From positions 186,001-250,000 of the forward strand of contig WASS01000015.1 in the NCBI GenBank assembly GCA_009712635.1: 64,000 bases of DNA. Reading direction: 5' to 3'. How positions within the stretch are numbered: position 1 is the stretch's first letter; every line of letters begins with the position of its first letter. The notes beneath the pieces are model-generated. The model was not told the origin of the DNA and did no database searches. It saw nothing but the letters and a program-made list of their open reading frames with translations. The stretch is from Hungatella sp. GTDB taxonomy: Bacteria; Bacillota; Clostridia; Lachnospirales; Lachnospiraceae. Made by a program: the position numbers and the translations under genes. Below are positions 26,156 through 35,276 of this stretch, piece by piece.

Positions 26156-28012
26156 CTATATATGAAACCGCCGAATCAGCTCATTTTTAACTCTCCGATC
26201 TCCTAAAACTATAGTGACAGCAAGAATAATTACAGTCAGTACCACTGTAACAACTGAAAGAAGCGGTCTGGTAATCAGCCCTGCTGCCCATAGAATCAAC
26301 GGAATAAAGCTGAAAACAGTAACAGCAATCTGATACATGAAATAGCTTTGCCAGTTCATTCGGTTAACAAGAATTAAAAATACCACCGCCAGGTCAGCAA
26401 ATAATATGGTACTTGGTATCCCATAGTTCACAGACCAGCCGCTGTATCCTGTCACATGATCAGTAGCAACCCATACGATCTCTGCCGCTATGGTCTGCAT
26501 GAGAACTTTCCCTGCCAGATTGGAATGGCGCATAAAGGAATACCGGACTGTCATGACGGAATAAGCCATTAAGGCAATTGCGATCACTGACCATATGGAA
26601 CCAGAATAGGTAGCAAGGTTAATAATACCAAGTATCACCGCGGCAAAAATCATAATGCCGTAAAAGATATTGGCAATCTTTTTCATCCGCTCCTTGTCAT
26701 ACCGGATCTGGGGATACTGTCCCTTATCATCTCTGTGATCCGGTACCCCATTGCTTTCCAGTTTAACCGGAATCCCTTCATTCCTTAGAAAACCAAAAAA
26801 CGTGTCCGCAAGTCTTGTATCCTGAAAGACAGAGCTGAAGGTAACGATCACCTCATCTGCATAGGAACAGACTCCACATTTCATGGGCTGTCTTCGTGAA
26901 ACTCCGATCATCATGGTAAAGCGTTCAATCTCTTTTGCATATTCTTCATCCATCTCAATGGGACCGATGTTTGACAATGTCATGGTATATGCCCCATTGT
27001 TCCTCCAGAATATCAGATTTAAAGCAAGCCATTTTATTACAAGAGGAGTAATGCGCAGATACCACTTCTTCTCACTGGAAACATTATAGGAAATAGTCTC
27101 CTCCATCTTCTCTTTTGTAATCTTTTCATCCATCTGGGCGCAGACCACATGCAGTATATCCTCAAACGTATGATTCTCTCCGGAAGAAAGAAATTCCACT
27201 AAAGTCACGGCAAAAAAATTCGCCATAGTCTCAGAACCGAAAAAATTCCTCAGATTGATGGGAATGCTGATTCCAATGGATTGTTCAGACGGCTTCTTTT
27301 TTAAATACTCCTGATAAATAGACCAGATCAGTGCAGCAGTTAAAAAACGGGTAATGCTGACGCCGTACCCCTTGCTTACAGCCTTCATCTCTTTTAAACC
27401 GATATAACCGTGAAGAATGTTCTCCTCATCCAAAGAGAGCAGCTCCCCGGTAATATGATAGGCTTTTGCAGAACTGTACTTTTGTTTCCGGATCTTTCTA
27501 TAGTTACGGACGTAACTGTCCTCCACATTCATGGAAACATCGGAAGAAATCTTCTGAGGCGCATTGTGACCGGTTCTAGAATCCTTTACCAGATCCAGAT
27601 AGCGGTAAACCAGTGCCTTTAAAAAATTAACAGCACCCAGTCCATCTGTGACAGCATGAAATACTTCCAGATTGATCCGGCTGCCAAAATAAGTGACCCG
27701 GAATAAAAAAAGCTGGTTGCTGTGAGGGTCAATATACTTACAGGGATAGGTTGTCTCCCGTTCAATGACCGGCATCCGGCTGTTGTGTTCAAAATAATAC
27801 CAGAAAAAGCCTCTCCTCAGTTTCACGGAAAATCCTTCAAACTGCGGCAGAACCTCCTCTAACGCTCTCTGTAAGGTTCCAGGTACCACTTCACTTTTTA
27901 ACTGGGCACTGATCCGGAACACATTGCTTAAATTCTCATCGGCTATGACAGGAAAAATCTTTGCCGTATTGTCAAGCCTTCTCCATCGTTCACCCTGCGG
28001 GCTTTTCTTCAT
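26156..28012 (-). CDS. DUF6320 protein: acyltransferase-like domain plus membrane domain
   Basis: A 618-residue fusion. The N-terminal part (about 1-420) resembles the condensation/alcohol-acetyltransferase superfamily, with the catalytic HxxxD motif as His119 and Asp123 (VFHAVTDGLGAVNFL). The C-terminal part (about 455-600) has five or six membrane segments, as in DUF6320 proteins. It would thus transfer an acyl group at the membrane; donor and acceptor are unknown. The start at 28012 has AGGAG 10 bases upstream and avoids overlap with the response regulator, although the frame is open to 28114. The esterase follows by 29 bases. Confidence 0.75.
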   Translation of the reverse strand: MKKSPQGERWRRLDNTAKIFPVIADENLSNVFRISAQLKSEVVPGTLQRALEEVLPQFEGFSVKLRRGFFWYYFEHNSRMPVIERETTYPCKYIDPHSNQLFLFRVTYFGSRINLEVFHAVTDGLGAVNFLKALVYRYLDLVKDSRTGHNAPQKISSDVSMNVEDSYVRNYRKIRKQKYSSAKAYHITGELLSLDEENILHGYIGLKEMKAVSKGYGVSITRFLTAALIWSIYQEYLKKKPSEQSIGISIPINLRNFFGSETMANFFAVTLVEFLSSGENHTFEDILHVVCAQMDEKITKEKMEETISYNVSSEKKWYLRITPLVIKWLALNLIFWRNNGAYTMTLSNIGPIEMDEEYAKEIERFTMMIGVSRRQPMKCGVCSYADEVIVTFSSVFQDTRLADTFFGFLRNEGIPVKLESNGVPDHRDDKGQYPQIRYDKERMKKIANIFYGIMIFAAVILGIINLATYSGSIWSVIAIALMAYSVMTVRYSFMRHSNLAGKVLMQTIAAEIVWVATDHVTGYSGWSVNYGIPSTILFADLAVVFLILVNRMNWQSYFMYQIAVTVFSFIPLILWAAGLITRPLLSVVTVVLTVIILAVTIVLGDRRVKNELIRRFHI

Positions 28013-28083
28013 CGTTTCGGCACTCCTTAATTTAAGAAAAGGCGGATCTCTCCGGTCTCCCGGCAGAAATCCTCCTTTTTTCA

Positions 28084-28782
28084 CTAGACGCGGAAATAAT
28101 ATCCTACGCCCCATTTCGTATGCACATATTTGGGATCGCTGGGGCTGGGCTCAATTTTCTCCCTCAGACGCCTTACATGAACATCTACAGTACGGACATC
28201 ACCTGTGTCCATCGCCTTGTTCCCCCAAACATAAGTAAGCAGCTGTTCTCTGCTGTAAACTTTGCTGGGATTGCAGGTTAAAAGCTCCAGAAGATCGAAT
28301 TCCTTTGCTGTTAAATTGATCTCCTTCTCTGCAATAAAGACCCTTCTGGCATCCCGGTCCAGTTTTAAATCACCGGCTGTCACCAGATGGCTGTCTTCCT
28401 TATGATCCCGTCTCCCCTTCTTGGCGTTTCTACGCATAATTGCCTTAATTCTTGCTTTTACTTCCAGAATGTTAAAGGGCTTTGTGATGTAATCATCAGC
28501 TCCATACTCAAGCCCCAGAATCTTATCCATATCGTTGCCCTTGGCTGTCAGCATAATGATGGGCATCTCGGAAAACTCCCGGATCGCCTGACAAACCTCA
28601 TATCCATCAAACTTTGGAAGCATGACATCCAAAAGCACTACATCGTATTCCTTCTGTTTTGCCAGATTAATAGCTTCTTCACCGTCATAGGCACAGTCCA
28701 CTTCCATACCGTCCTGCTCCAGACTGAATCTCATTCCCTTTACAATCAGTTTTTCGTCATCTACTACTAAAACACTTGCCAT
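28084..28782 (-). CDS. OmpR-family response regulator (orphan)
   Basis: A 232-residue two-component regulator. The receiver domain (1-120) has the acidic pair in VVDDEK, phospho-acceptor Asp52 (VVLLDVMLPKFDG) and the Lys in ITKPFN. The OmpR winged helix (about 135-232) has VDVHVRRLREKIE. No histidine kinase gene is adjacent, so its partner is elsewhere. It lies between the ComEA-like and DUF6320 genes on one strand. Confidence 0.94.
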   Translation of the reverse strand: MASVLVVDDEKLIVKGMRFSLEQDGMEVDCAYDGEEAINLAKQKEYDVVLLDVMLPKFDGYEVCQAIREFSEMPIIMLTAKGNDMDKILGLEYGADDYITKPFNILEVKARIKAIMRRNAKKGRRDHKEDSHLVTAGDLKLDRDARRVFIAEKEINLTAKEFDLLELLTCNPSKVYSREQLLTYVWGNKAMDTGDVRTVDVHVRRLREKIEPSPSDPKYVHTKWGVGYYFRV

Positions 28783-28802
28783 TTTGCACCTCTGTCTTCT
28801 AT

Positions 28803-29426
28803 TTAAACCGTGATATCGTCTTTTATCTTCTGAAAGGCTGCCTCCTTAATCCCTGATATCTTCATAATGTCTTCAATCTTCTGAAATCCACCGTGACTCT
28901 CCCGGTAACGAATGATGTCATCCGCCTTCGCCTCTCCCACTCCTCGTAAGGTCATGAGCTGGCTCTTATCAGCCGTGTTAAGATTCACTTTACGTCTGCC
29001 TTCTGATGAACCGGTTCCGGAAGATAATGCCTGATCCAAAAGCTCTCTGGCTTCTTCCTTGTCCGGCACTTGAATCTTCATCCCGTCTTTGACCGGTTCC
29101 GCCATGTTTAACGAATCAGCTGCTGCATTCTCCGTAAAACCTCCGGCTACTGCCACAGCCTGAAAGATACGGCTTCCCTCTTCCAGCTCATAGACACCTG
29201 GAGAAGCCACCTCTCCGCATATATGTACATAGCAAATACGTAACGGTTCTTTTGATGTTTCTTTTAAGTCCCCGGCTAAAGATTCCTCTTGTGACGACGC
29301 AGGCGTCTCCTGAATGGAAACAAACCCTTCTTCCCGGTATTTATGATTTCTATTTAAGCCATAGCAAATACTGCATATGATTACGCAGAAAGCTATGGCT
29401 GCGATCTTAATCCTATGATAGTTCAT
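28803..29426 (-). CDS. ComEA-like helix-hairpin-helix DNA-binding protein
   Basis: A 207-residue membrane-anchored protein with one N-terminal membrane helix (about 7-24), a polar linker, an SLBB domain (about 65-125, YVHICGEVASPGVYELEEG) and a C-terminal double helix-hairpin-helix (about 143-207, KVNLNTADKSQLMTLRGVG). ComEA binds incoming DNA outside the membrane during transformation; ComEC is not in the window, so the role here is inferred from the domains. GGGAGG precedes the ATG. Confidence 0.92.
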   Translation of the reverse strand: MNYHRIKIAAIAFCVIICSICYGLNRNHKYREEGFVSIQETPASSQEESLAGDLKETSKEPLRICYVHICGEVASPGVYELEEGSRIFQAVAVAGGFTENAAADSLNMAEPVKDGMKIQVPDKEEARELLDQALSSGTGSSEGRRKVNLNTADKSQLMTLRGVGEAKADDIIRYRESHGGFQKIEDIMKISGIKEAAFQKIKDDITV

Positions 29427-29527
29427 GGAATCCTCCCTTTACAAAATTTTGCAAAAAAGGATCCCATCCTCAGCCCTTGTACCTATTCTACCTAAAGAAA
29501 TAAGTAAATACAAGCACTATTTCCAAA

Positions 29528-29953
29528 TTAGTTAAAGATTATAATGCCTATGATGGCTACAACTGCCCCAATCAGTTTTTTCCACTCAAATCCAACTTTT
29601 TCCACGCCGAATAATCCAAATACCTCCACTGCATAAGCCACCACGATCTGGGATACTACTATTACCAGGGCTGCTTTTGCCGGACCTAATGTACCCATAC
29701 TTTTTACAACTGTATAAGTAATAAATGCGCCGATTATGCCACCGATCAGCATATATTTGGGGTGAACCGAAAGAAGGGTTGAAATATCGTCCCTCCCTGA
29801 GAAATACCATAAAATGAGGCAGGTTAAAAAAGCGGTCAGCTGAACCCAGCCTGTGGAGACCCACATGCTTGTCTGTTTGGACACTCCCGTATTTAATACT
29901 CCCTGTATGCTCATTAGCGCTCCTGATATCAGGGCAATGATAAAGCCTGTCAT
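29528..29953 (-). CDS. YdcZ-type (DMT) small membrane protein
   Basis: A 141-residue half-size DMT-superfamily protein with about five membrane segments. The N-terminus (MTGFIIALISGALMSIQGVL, then NTGVSKQTSM) is typical of the DUF606/YdcZ family. Such proteins usually work as homo- or hetero-dimers; the substrate is unknown. GGAGG lies 8 bases before the ATG. Confidence 0.85.
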   Translation of the reverse strand: MTGFIIALISGALMSIQGVLNTGVSKQTSMWVSTGWVQLTAFLTCLILWYFSGRDDISTLLSVHPKYMLIGGIIGAFITYTVVKSMGTLGPAKAALVIVVSQIVVAYAVEVFGLFGVEKVGFEWKKLIGAVVAIIGIIIFN

Positions 29954-30064
29954 AGATACAACCTCCGCATCTGTATTTTTTAATTGAAAAAATGCAATGA
30001 TGCACTGCTTTACTAGGTTGTGCTTAATTTACTTTTTTATACTTATTTTACAGGCTTAAATAAC

Positions 30065-30093
30065 TTGACATTCCCTTTTATTTCAGTTATACT
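30065..30093 (+). promoter_or_regulatory. Promoter of the TPP-riboswitch/thiT transcript
   Basis: TTGACA (30065-30070) and TATACT (30088-30093) with a 17-base spacer, ending about 23 bases before the aptamer. Confidence 0.75.
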
Positions 30094-30115
30094 CACACCG
30101 AAATGAAAAAATTAT

Positions 30116-30206
30116 GACACGCTGGGGGAGCCTTAGGCTGAGAATGGTATATACCTGACCCTTACTACTTGAACCGGACAATGCCGGCGGAAGGAAGCAA
30201 TAGTAG
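30116..30206 (+). promoter_or_regulatory. TPP riboswitch (THI element)
   Basis: The thiamine pyrophosphate aptamer is recognised by GGGGAGCC, then GGCTGAGAA, GACCCTT, and the second half ACTTGAACCGGACAATGCC followed by GGCGGAAGGAA, in the order of the THI-box consensus. It lies upstream of thiT and should turn it off when thiamine pyrophosphate is plentiful. Confidence 0.9.
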
Positions 30207-30210
30207 TAGT

Positions 30211-30241
30211 CCCCTCCTGTGCATACGAAGGAGGTTTTTTT
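30211..30241 (+). terminator. Riboswitch expression platform: terminator that includes the SD
   Basis: CCTCCT (30213-30218) pairs with AGGAGG (30229-30234) and is followed by seven T directly before the thiT ATG. The hairpin both looks like an intrinsic terminator and hides the ribosome site. Confidence 0.75.
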
Positions 30242-30913
30242 ATGTCATTTTTTCTAACCTATTCTCAGGAATCCGGAGAATACCTTTTAAAACCAGCCGG
30301 TTACGGACTGGTGATTGCAGCACTTTTAATAATTTTACTGGGAATTCATTTGCTTACTGGAAAAACACTTCCCACCAGACAGCTGAAAACCCGGCAGATG
30401 GTAACCTGCGCAGGTGCGATGGCACTGGCTATGGTGGCTTCTTTCATTAAATTTGCCTCACTTCCGTTCGGAGGTTCCATCACATTGTTTTCCATGCTGT
30501 TTATCTGTCTGATCGGCTATATCTATGGCGTTAAAGCCGGAATCATGACAGGAGTGGCATACGGAATTCTTCAGTTTATTATGGGGCCATATATTTACGC
30601 TCCCGTTCAGGTTCTCCTGGACTATCCCATAGCATTCGGCTGCCTGGGCCTTTCCGGATTATTTCATAACAGAAAATACGGACTGATTCCAGGATATATC
30701 ACAGGTGTTTTAGGCAGATATATCTGCCATGTTATTTCCGGTTACATATTCTTTGCTTCCTATGCGCCGGAAGGCATGAACCCGCTTTTATATACCTTTG
30801 GATATAACGCTACCTATATTATTCCTGAAATGGTTGTAACTATCGTAATATTATATCTGCCACCGGTCATCGAAGCCATCAGCCAGATGAAACGCCAGGC
30901 AGTAAACGGTTAA
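30242..30913 (+). CDS. thiT: Thiamine-specific ECF transporter S component
   Basis: A 223-residue membrane protein with about six helices after an extra N-terminal helix. The ThiT signatures SLPFGGSITLFSMLFICLIG and PVQVLLDYPIAFGCLGLSG carry the thiamine-binding residues. ThiT works with the shared EcfA/EcfA'/EcfT module, encoded elsewhere. The TPP riboswitch immediately upstream confirms the substrate. The ATG is 8 bases after AGGAGG, which is itself in the regulatory hairpin. Confidence 0.95.
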   Translation: MSFFLTYSQESGEYLLKPAGYGLVIAALLIILLGIHLLTGKTLPTRQLKTRQMVTCAGAMALAMVASFIKFASLPFGGSITLFSMLFICLIGYIYGVKAGIMTGVAYGILQFIMGPYIYAPVQVLLDYPIAFGCLGLSGLFHNRKYGLIPGYITGVLGRYICHVISGYIFFASYAPEGMNPLLYTFGYNATYIIPEMVVTIVILYLPPVIEAISQMKRQAVNG

Positions 30914-30917
30914 ATAG

Positions 30918-30963
30918 ATAATAGTCCAGCATAGAGATATATTCTGTCTGGACTATTATTTTA
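30918..30963 (+). terminator. Terminator of thiT
   Basis: ATAATAGTCCAG (30918-30929) and CTGGACTATTAT (30948-30959) pair perfectly (12 bp) and are followed by T-rich sequence. Confidence 0.85.
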
Positions 30964-30986
30964 TTTGTCACTGCGCAGCTGTACTG

Positions 30987-31016
30987 AAAAATACCGCCCC
31001 CTTGGACGGTATTTTT
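30987..31016. terminator. Terminator of the P-type ATPase gene
   Basis: AAAAATACCG and CGGTATTTTT form a perfect 10-bp stem. On the minus strand it ends in a U run 12 bases past the ATPase stop; the T-rich arm would also work on the plus strand. Confidence 0.85.
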
Positions 31017-31027
31017 GGTTATATCAC

Positions 31028-33673
31028 TTATTTCTTTTTATGTGTTAACAGCTTCATAATCTCGACAATTGGAATAATGGAAACGGAAATCAATACTGCC
31101 ACAAGATATTCCACCAATGAAATATGCTCAAAGGAAAACGCTTCCCGTAAAAACGGAACATAAATGACCGCGGTTGTCAAAACGAAAGATACTGCTAATG
31201 ATGCGGTCAAAAAATTATTCCGTGACTTTAAATGAAAGATGGAATCCTTTCTGGAACGCATATTAAAGGAATGAAACATCTCCAGCAGGGACAGGGCTAA
31301 AAATGCCATTGTCATACCATCGGAACTCTCTGCAATCTCCCATACTCCGCTTTCCATATAATGTCCGATAAAGTAGGCAGCCAGAGTGAGAATGGCAATT
31401 ACCATGCCCTGAAACGCCGTTTCGGCACCTATTCCATCGGAAAACACGCCATCTTTGGGGCTTCTTGGATCGCGCTTCATAATATCGCCTTCTTCTGCTT
31501 CCATACCAAGACCAATGGCAGGGAAACAGTCTGTAATCAGGTTAATCCACAACAAATGCACCGGTTTTAAAATAGTAAACCCTAAAAGACTGGCGACAAA
31601 TACAGCAATTACCTCTGCAAGATTTGAGGAAAGTAAAAACTGGATCGCCTTACGGATATTGTCGTAAATACGGCGTCCTTCTGCTACTGCAGCAACGATG
31701 GTTGCAAAATTGTCATCGGCAAGCACCATATCTGCAACATCCTTAGTCACATCTGTTCCGGTAATACCCATTCCCACGCCAATATCAGCTTCTTTAATAG
31801 AAGGAGCATCGTTCACTCCGTCTCCTGTCATGGCTGTTACTTTGGAAAGCTTCTTCCATGTCTTAACAATCCGTACTTTATGCTCCGGCTGAACTCTTGC
31901 GTAAACAGAATAATTCTGTATGGTCTTTTCCAGTTCTTCCTCGGAGATCTTCTGAAGTTCGGCACCGGTAATCGCCATGCTTTCATTTTCAAGAATACCA
32001 AGCTCTTTTGCAATGGCAACTGCGGTATCCTTATGGTCTCCAGTGATCATAATCGGACGGATTCCTGCTTCCTGGCACTCTGTAATAGCTGCTTTTACTT
32101 CCGGGCGTACCGGATCAATCATTCCGGACAGTCCTAAATACACCAGATCTTTTTCCAGAATATCCGGTTCCATAGCAGCCGGGGTGCTGTCCCACTCTCT
32201 CATGGAACCGCACAAAACTCTGAGTGCCTTATCTGCCATGCTCTTATTGGCTTTTAAAATGGCTTCACGGATTTCATCTGTCATTTCTGCAATGCCATCT
32301 TCTGTATAAACTTTGGTGCATCGCTTTAAAACCTCATCAGGGGCTCCTTTTGTAAACTGTATTACAGTGCCGTCCGCTTTTTTATGAACCGTTGACATCA
32401 TTTTTCTGACAGAATCAAAGGGTGCTTCCCCGATTCTTACATATTTCCTGGATAACTCCGGCTTTGACAAACCGTTTTTAAATGCATCGTTAACCAGGGC
32501 GCATTCCGTAGGTTCTCCCACTGCCTGGGAACTGTCTGTATCCAGTTGTGCATCACAGCACAGTGACATGGCAGTCATCAAAAGAGTTTCATCAGAAGCG
32601 GAATGTTCCACAACCGTCATTTTGTTTTGTGTTAAGGTTCCTGTCTTATCTGAGCAGATAATCTGCGTACAGCCCAGTGTTTCCACTGCTGTCAGTCTTC
32701 TGATAATGGCATGTTTCTTTGACATCTTAGTCACACCAATGGAAAGAAGAATGGTGACAACGGCTGCCAGACCTTCCGGAATAGCGGCTACTGCCAGAGA
32801 AACCGCAATCATAAAGGTATCAATAATCTGCTCTAAATGAATCCCGCCTCCAGATATGCCAATTCTTATTAAATCTATGGCGAACATAAGAGCGCAGATT
32901 CCAAGTACCATAATGGACAGTACTTTGGAAAGCTGGTCTAATTTAATCTGCAGCGGAGTTTCTTCCTCTTTGGCTGTGTTGAGTGCATCGGCAATATGAC
33001 CGATTTCAGTCTCCATGCCAGTATAACATACCACTGCCTTACCTCTTCCATAAACAATGGTAGAACCGGTATAAACCATGTTCTTTCTGTCTGCCAGCGC
33101 AACCTCTCCTGAGCCGCCGGAAACGGCTTCCATCCTCTTAGATACGGATACGGATTCTCCGGTCAGCGCCGCTTCCTCCACCTTTAGGCTGGCAGATTCC
33201 AAAACTCTGGAATCTGCAGGCACAGAGTCCCCTGCTTCCAAAAGAATAATGTCACCAGGAACCAGTTCTTCGGACCGGACAATAAGAAGCTTGTCATTTC
33301 GGATTACCTTTGATGTGGCTGCCGCCATCTCCTGTAACGATTCGATTGCAGATTCTGCTTTTGACTGCTGATAAACACCGAGAACGGCATTGATGATAAC
33401 AACAGAAATAATGATAAGGGTATCAATCATGCTTTCCCCTGCATAAATCGAAGTTACACCTGAAATAACCGCTGCAACAATCAGAACAATTGTCATAAAG
33501 TTAGCAAGTTCTTTTAAAAATTTTTCAATCAGGCTGGGCTTTTTTCCTTCCTTTAGTTTGTTAAACCCATACTTTGACCTTCTCTCTTCTACTGAAGCAT
33601 CCGAAAGTCCCTGAAGCGATGTCTCCAACTGGCTTAAAACATCTGTTGATTCCATTAAGTATTCTTTTCGCAT
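31028..33673 (-). CDS. P-type calcium-transporting ATPase
   Basis: An 881-residue type II P-ATPase that should pump Ca2+ out of the cell. It has an N-terminal cation-ATPase domain (1-75), the actuator TGES (171-174), membrane helix 4 with AIPEGLAAVV (298-307), phosphorylated Asp342 in CSDKTGTLTQN, TGDGVNDAPS in the hinge, and a C-terminal membrane block including NLITDCFPAIGLGME. It is close to the PMCA/SERCA-like calcium pumps of Clostridia. GGAG lies 7 bases before the ATG; a promoter and a terminator frame it as a single-gene transcript. Confidence 0.93.
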   Translation of the reverse strand: MRKEYLMESTDVLSQLETSLQGLSDASVEERRSKYGFNKLKEGKKPSLIEKFLKELANFMTIVLIVAAVISGVTSIYAGESMIDTLIIISVVIINAVLGVYQQSKAESAIESLQEMAAATSKVIRNDKLLIVRSEELVPGDIILLEAGDSVPADSRVLESASLKVEEAALTGESVSVSKRMEAVSGGSGEVALADRKNMVYTGSTIVYGRGKAVVCYTGMETEIGHIADALNTAKEEETPLQIKLDQLSKVLSIMVLGICALMFAIDLIRIGISGGGIHLEQIIDTFMIAVSLAVAAIPEGLAAVVTILLSIGVTKMSKKHAIIRRLTAVETLGCTQIICSDKTGTLTQNKMTVVEHSASDETLLMTAMSLCCDAQLDTDSSQAVGEPTECALVNDAFKNGLSKPELSRKYVRIGEAPFDSVRKMMSTVHKKADGTVIQFTKGAPDEVLKRCTKVYTEDGIAEMTDEIREAILKANKSMADKALRVLCGSMREWDSTPAAMEPDILEKDLVYLGLSGMIDPVRPEVKAAITECQEAGIRPIMITGDHKDTAVAIAKELGILENESMAITGAELQKISEEELEKTIQNYSVYARVQPEHKVRIVKTWKKLSKVTAMTGDGVNDAPSIKEADIGVGMGITGTDVTKDVADMVLADDNFATIVAAVAEGRRIYDNIRKAIQFLLSSNLAEVIAVFVASLLGFTILKPVHLLWINLITDCFPAIGLGMEAEEGDIMKRDPRSPKDGVFSDGIGAETAFQGMVIAILTLAAYFIGHYMESGVWEIAESSDGMTMAFLALSLLEMFHSFNMRSRKDSIFHLKSRNNFLTASLAVSFVLTTAVIYVPFLREAFSFEHISLVEYLVAVLISVSIIPIVEIMKLLTHKKK

Positions 33674-33758
33674 AGTTCTTCTCCCGTAAATAATATGAAT
33701 GGCATGTCCAAGTTGTCACTCCAAATTGTTCATATTTGGAACATTTGGTTCGTAGTTT

Positions 33759-33787
33759 ATTATACCATATTTCACTTTTCTTTGAAA
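33759..33787 (-). promoter_or_regulatory. Promoter of the P-type ATPase
   Basis: Minus-strand TTTCAA (33787-33782) and TATAAT (33764-33759), 17-base spacer. An inverted repeat CCAAAT-N7-ATTTGG (33721-33739) lies in the leader just downstream and may be an operator. Confidence 0.55.
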
Positions 33788-33874
33788 GCGATAAAATTAA
33801 TTTGTGTATATTATACAAAAACCTGCATCACGATTCTATGATGTGTTTCATAAATGAACTAAAACAATGATTTA

Positions 33875-33908
33875 ATTGGTTGGTGAACCGATTCCCGTAT
33901 GGTATCAT
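33875..33908 (+). promoter_or_regulatory. Promoter and possible operator of the acid-sugar operon
   Basis: TTGGTG (33880-33885) and TATCAT (33903-33908) have a 17-base spacer, 62 bases before the kinase start. The imperfect palindrome ATTGGTTGGTGAACCGAT (33875-33892) covers the -35, where a repressor would block transcription. No regulator gene is in the operon. Confidence 0.5.
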
Positions 33909-33969
33909 GTTTTTAAGATACAAGGGCGTTTATAAAAACCTGATAAAAGCAGATGGAAAAGGAAATTAC

Positions 33970-35217
33970 ATGATTAGATTATTAATAATATCAGATGATT
34001 TTACGGGCGCACTGGATACCAGTGTCCAGTTATCAGCAAGTGGTGCAACTGCGTATGTTACCTTAGATTTTAAGTTTAATGCGTCAGATTACAGCCCGGA
34101 AACTGATGTCCTGGTAGTTGATGCCGAAACCCGTCACTTAAACCAGAAAGACGCCTATGAAGCTGTGTTTTCCATAACAGAGCACGCACGAAAAGCTGGA
34201 ATTCCTTATATTTATAAAAAAACGGATTCCGTACTTCGTGGAAATATCGGAGCAGAGCTTTCTGCTGTACTAAAAGCAGGCGGACAGAAGCGGATCCATT
34301 TTATTCCCGCTTATCCCCAGATGAACCGCACAACCAGAAAGGGCATCCACTACGCTGACAACGTTCCTATTGATAAAAGCATTTTTGGAAAAGATCCCTT
34401 TGAACCTGTTTTATATTCTGACATTACACAGATTATCCGGTCCCAGACAGATATCACTTCTTTTATAATAGAAGATCCCCGACAGGACTGGAGCCAGTAT
34501 GAAGGAATTCTGATTCATGATTCACAGTCAGCAGAAGATCTGGAACAGATTGCACAGAAGCTGAAAGAGAAAGGGGAAATACATCTGCTGGCTGGCTGTG
34601 CAGGATTTGCGTCGCTGCTTCCCATGCTGACAGGACTTTGCGGGAGCAAACCTCAAATACCAGAAATGTCTTCTCATTTGCTCATCGCATGCGGCAGTAT
34701 TCATCCGGTATCTCTGGCCCAATGCAGCTATGCTGCAAGAAGGGGGGCTCCTCATTACCACCTGACTCCGGAAGAAAAACTGAGTCTTTCCTGGGCAAAT
34801 GGAGATTCGGCGTGCAGCCTGGTGTCTCATGTATTTCAATCCTGCGAGGAATCACCTGTGGTTATTTTAAATGCCAACGGACCGGACGAACCCGGGAAGA
34901 CCTACGCATATGCAAAAGAAAAAGGGATTGAGCTTTCACTGATCAGGGAAAATGTGGTCGCTGTAATGGCGCAGCTGATCGAAGATCTGATTGACCGCGG
35001 AGTTAACGCTACAGTATTTCTCATGGGCGGAGATCTTCTATATCAGTTTATAAAACAGACTGGTATAAACGTTATTTCACCAGTCTGTGAGGTTGAACAG
35101 GGTGTTGTACTCTCAGAAGTACTCTACAAGGGAAAAAGAATCAATATCATATCAAAATCAGGTGGTTTCGGCAGGGAATCTCTCTTTATGGATCTGTCAG
35201 ACCGGTTTCAAACTTAA
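33970..35217 (+). CDS. Four-carbon acid-sugar kinase (DUF1537)
   Basis: A 415-residue ATP-dependent kinase of the family formerly DUF1537, which phosphorylates acid sugars such as D-threonate, D-erythronate or related acids at O4. The N-terminal domain begins LLIISDDFTGALDTSVQ and has KTDSVLRGNIGAEL; the C-terminal ATP domain has VFLMGGDLLYQ and INIISKSGGFG. The start at 33970 is chosen for AAAAGGA just upstream; the frame is open to 33880 but those codons overlap the promoter. It is paired with a PdxA2-like dehydrogenase in the same operon, the known partner for this kinase. Confidence 0.88.
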   Translation: MIRLLIISDDFTGALDTSVQLSASGATAYVTLDFKFNASDYSPETDVLVVDAETRHLNQKDAYEAVFSITEHARKAGIPYIYKKTDSVLRGNIGAELSAVLKAGGQKRIHFIPAYPQMNRTTRKGIHYADNVPIDKSIFGKDPFEPVLYSDITQIIRSQTDITSFIIEDPRQDWSQYEGILIHDSQSAEDLEQIAQKLKEKGEIHLLAGCAGFASLLPMLTGLCGSKPQIPEMSSHLLIACGSIHPVSLAQCSYAARRGAPHYHLTPEEKLSLSWANGDSACSLVSHVFQSCEESPVVILNANGPDEPGKTYAYAKEKGIELSLIRENVVAVMAQLIEDLIDRGVNATVFLMGGDLLYQFIKQTGINVISPVCEVEQGVVLSEVLYKGKRINIISKSGGFGRESLFMDLSDRFQT

Positions 35218-35276
35218 ATCTGTGTATCCGGCAATAAAATAATTGCCTTAAAAAATACAAATCAGGAGGATAAAAC

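Noticed and set aside
33721-33739. CCAAAT-N7-ATTTGG as a terminator
   Set aside because: The stem is AT-rich and short with no U run; it is better viewed as a possible operator in the ATPase leader.
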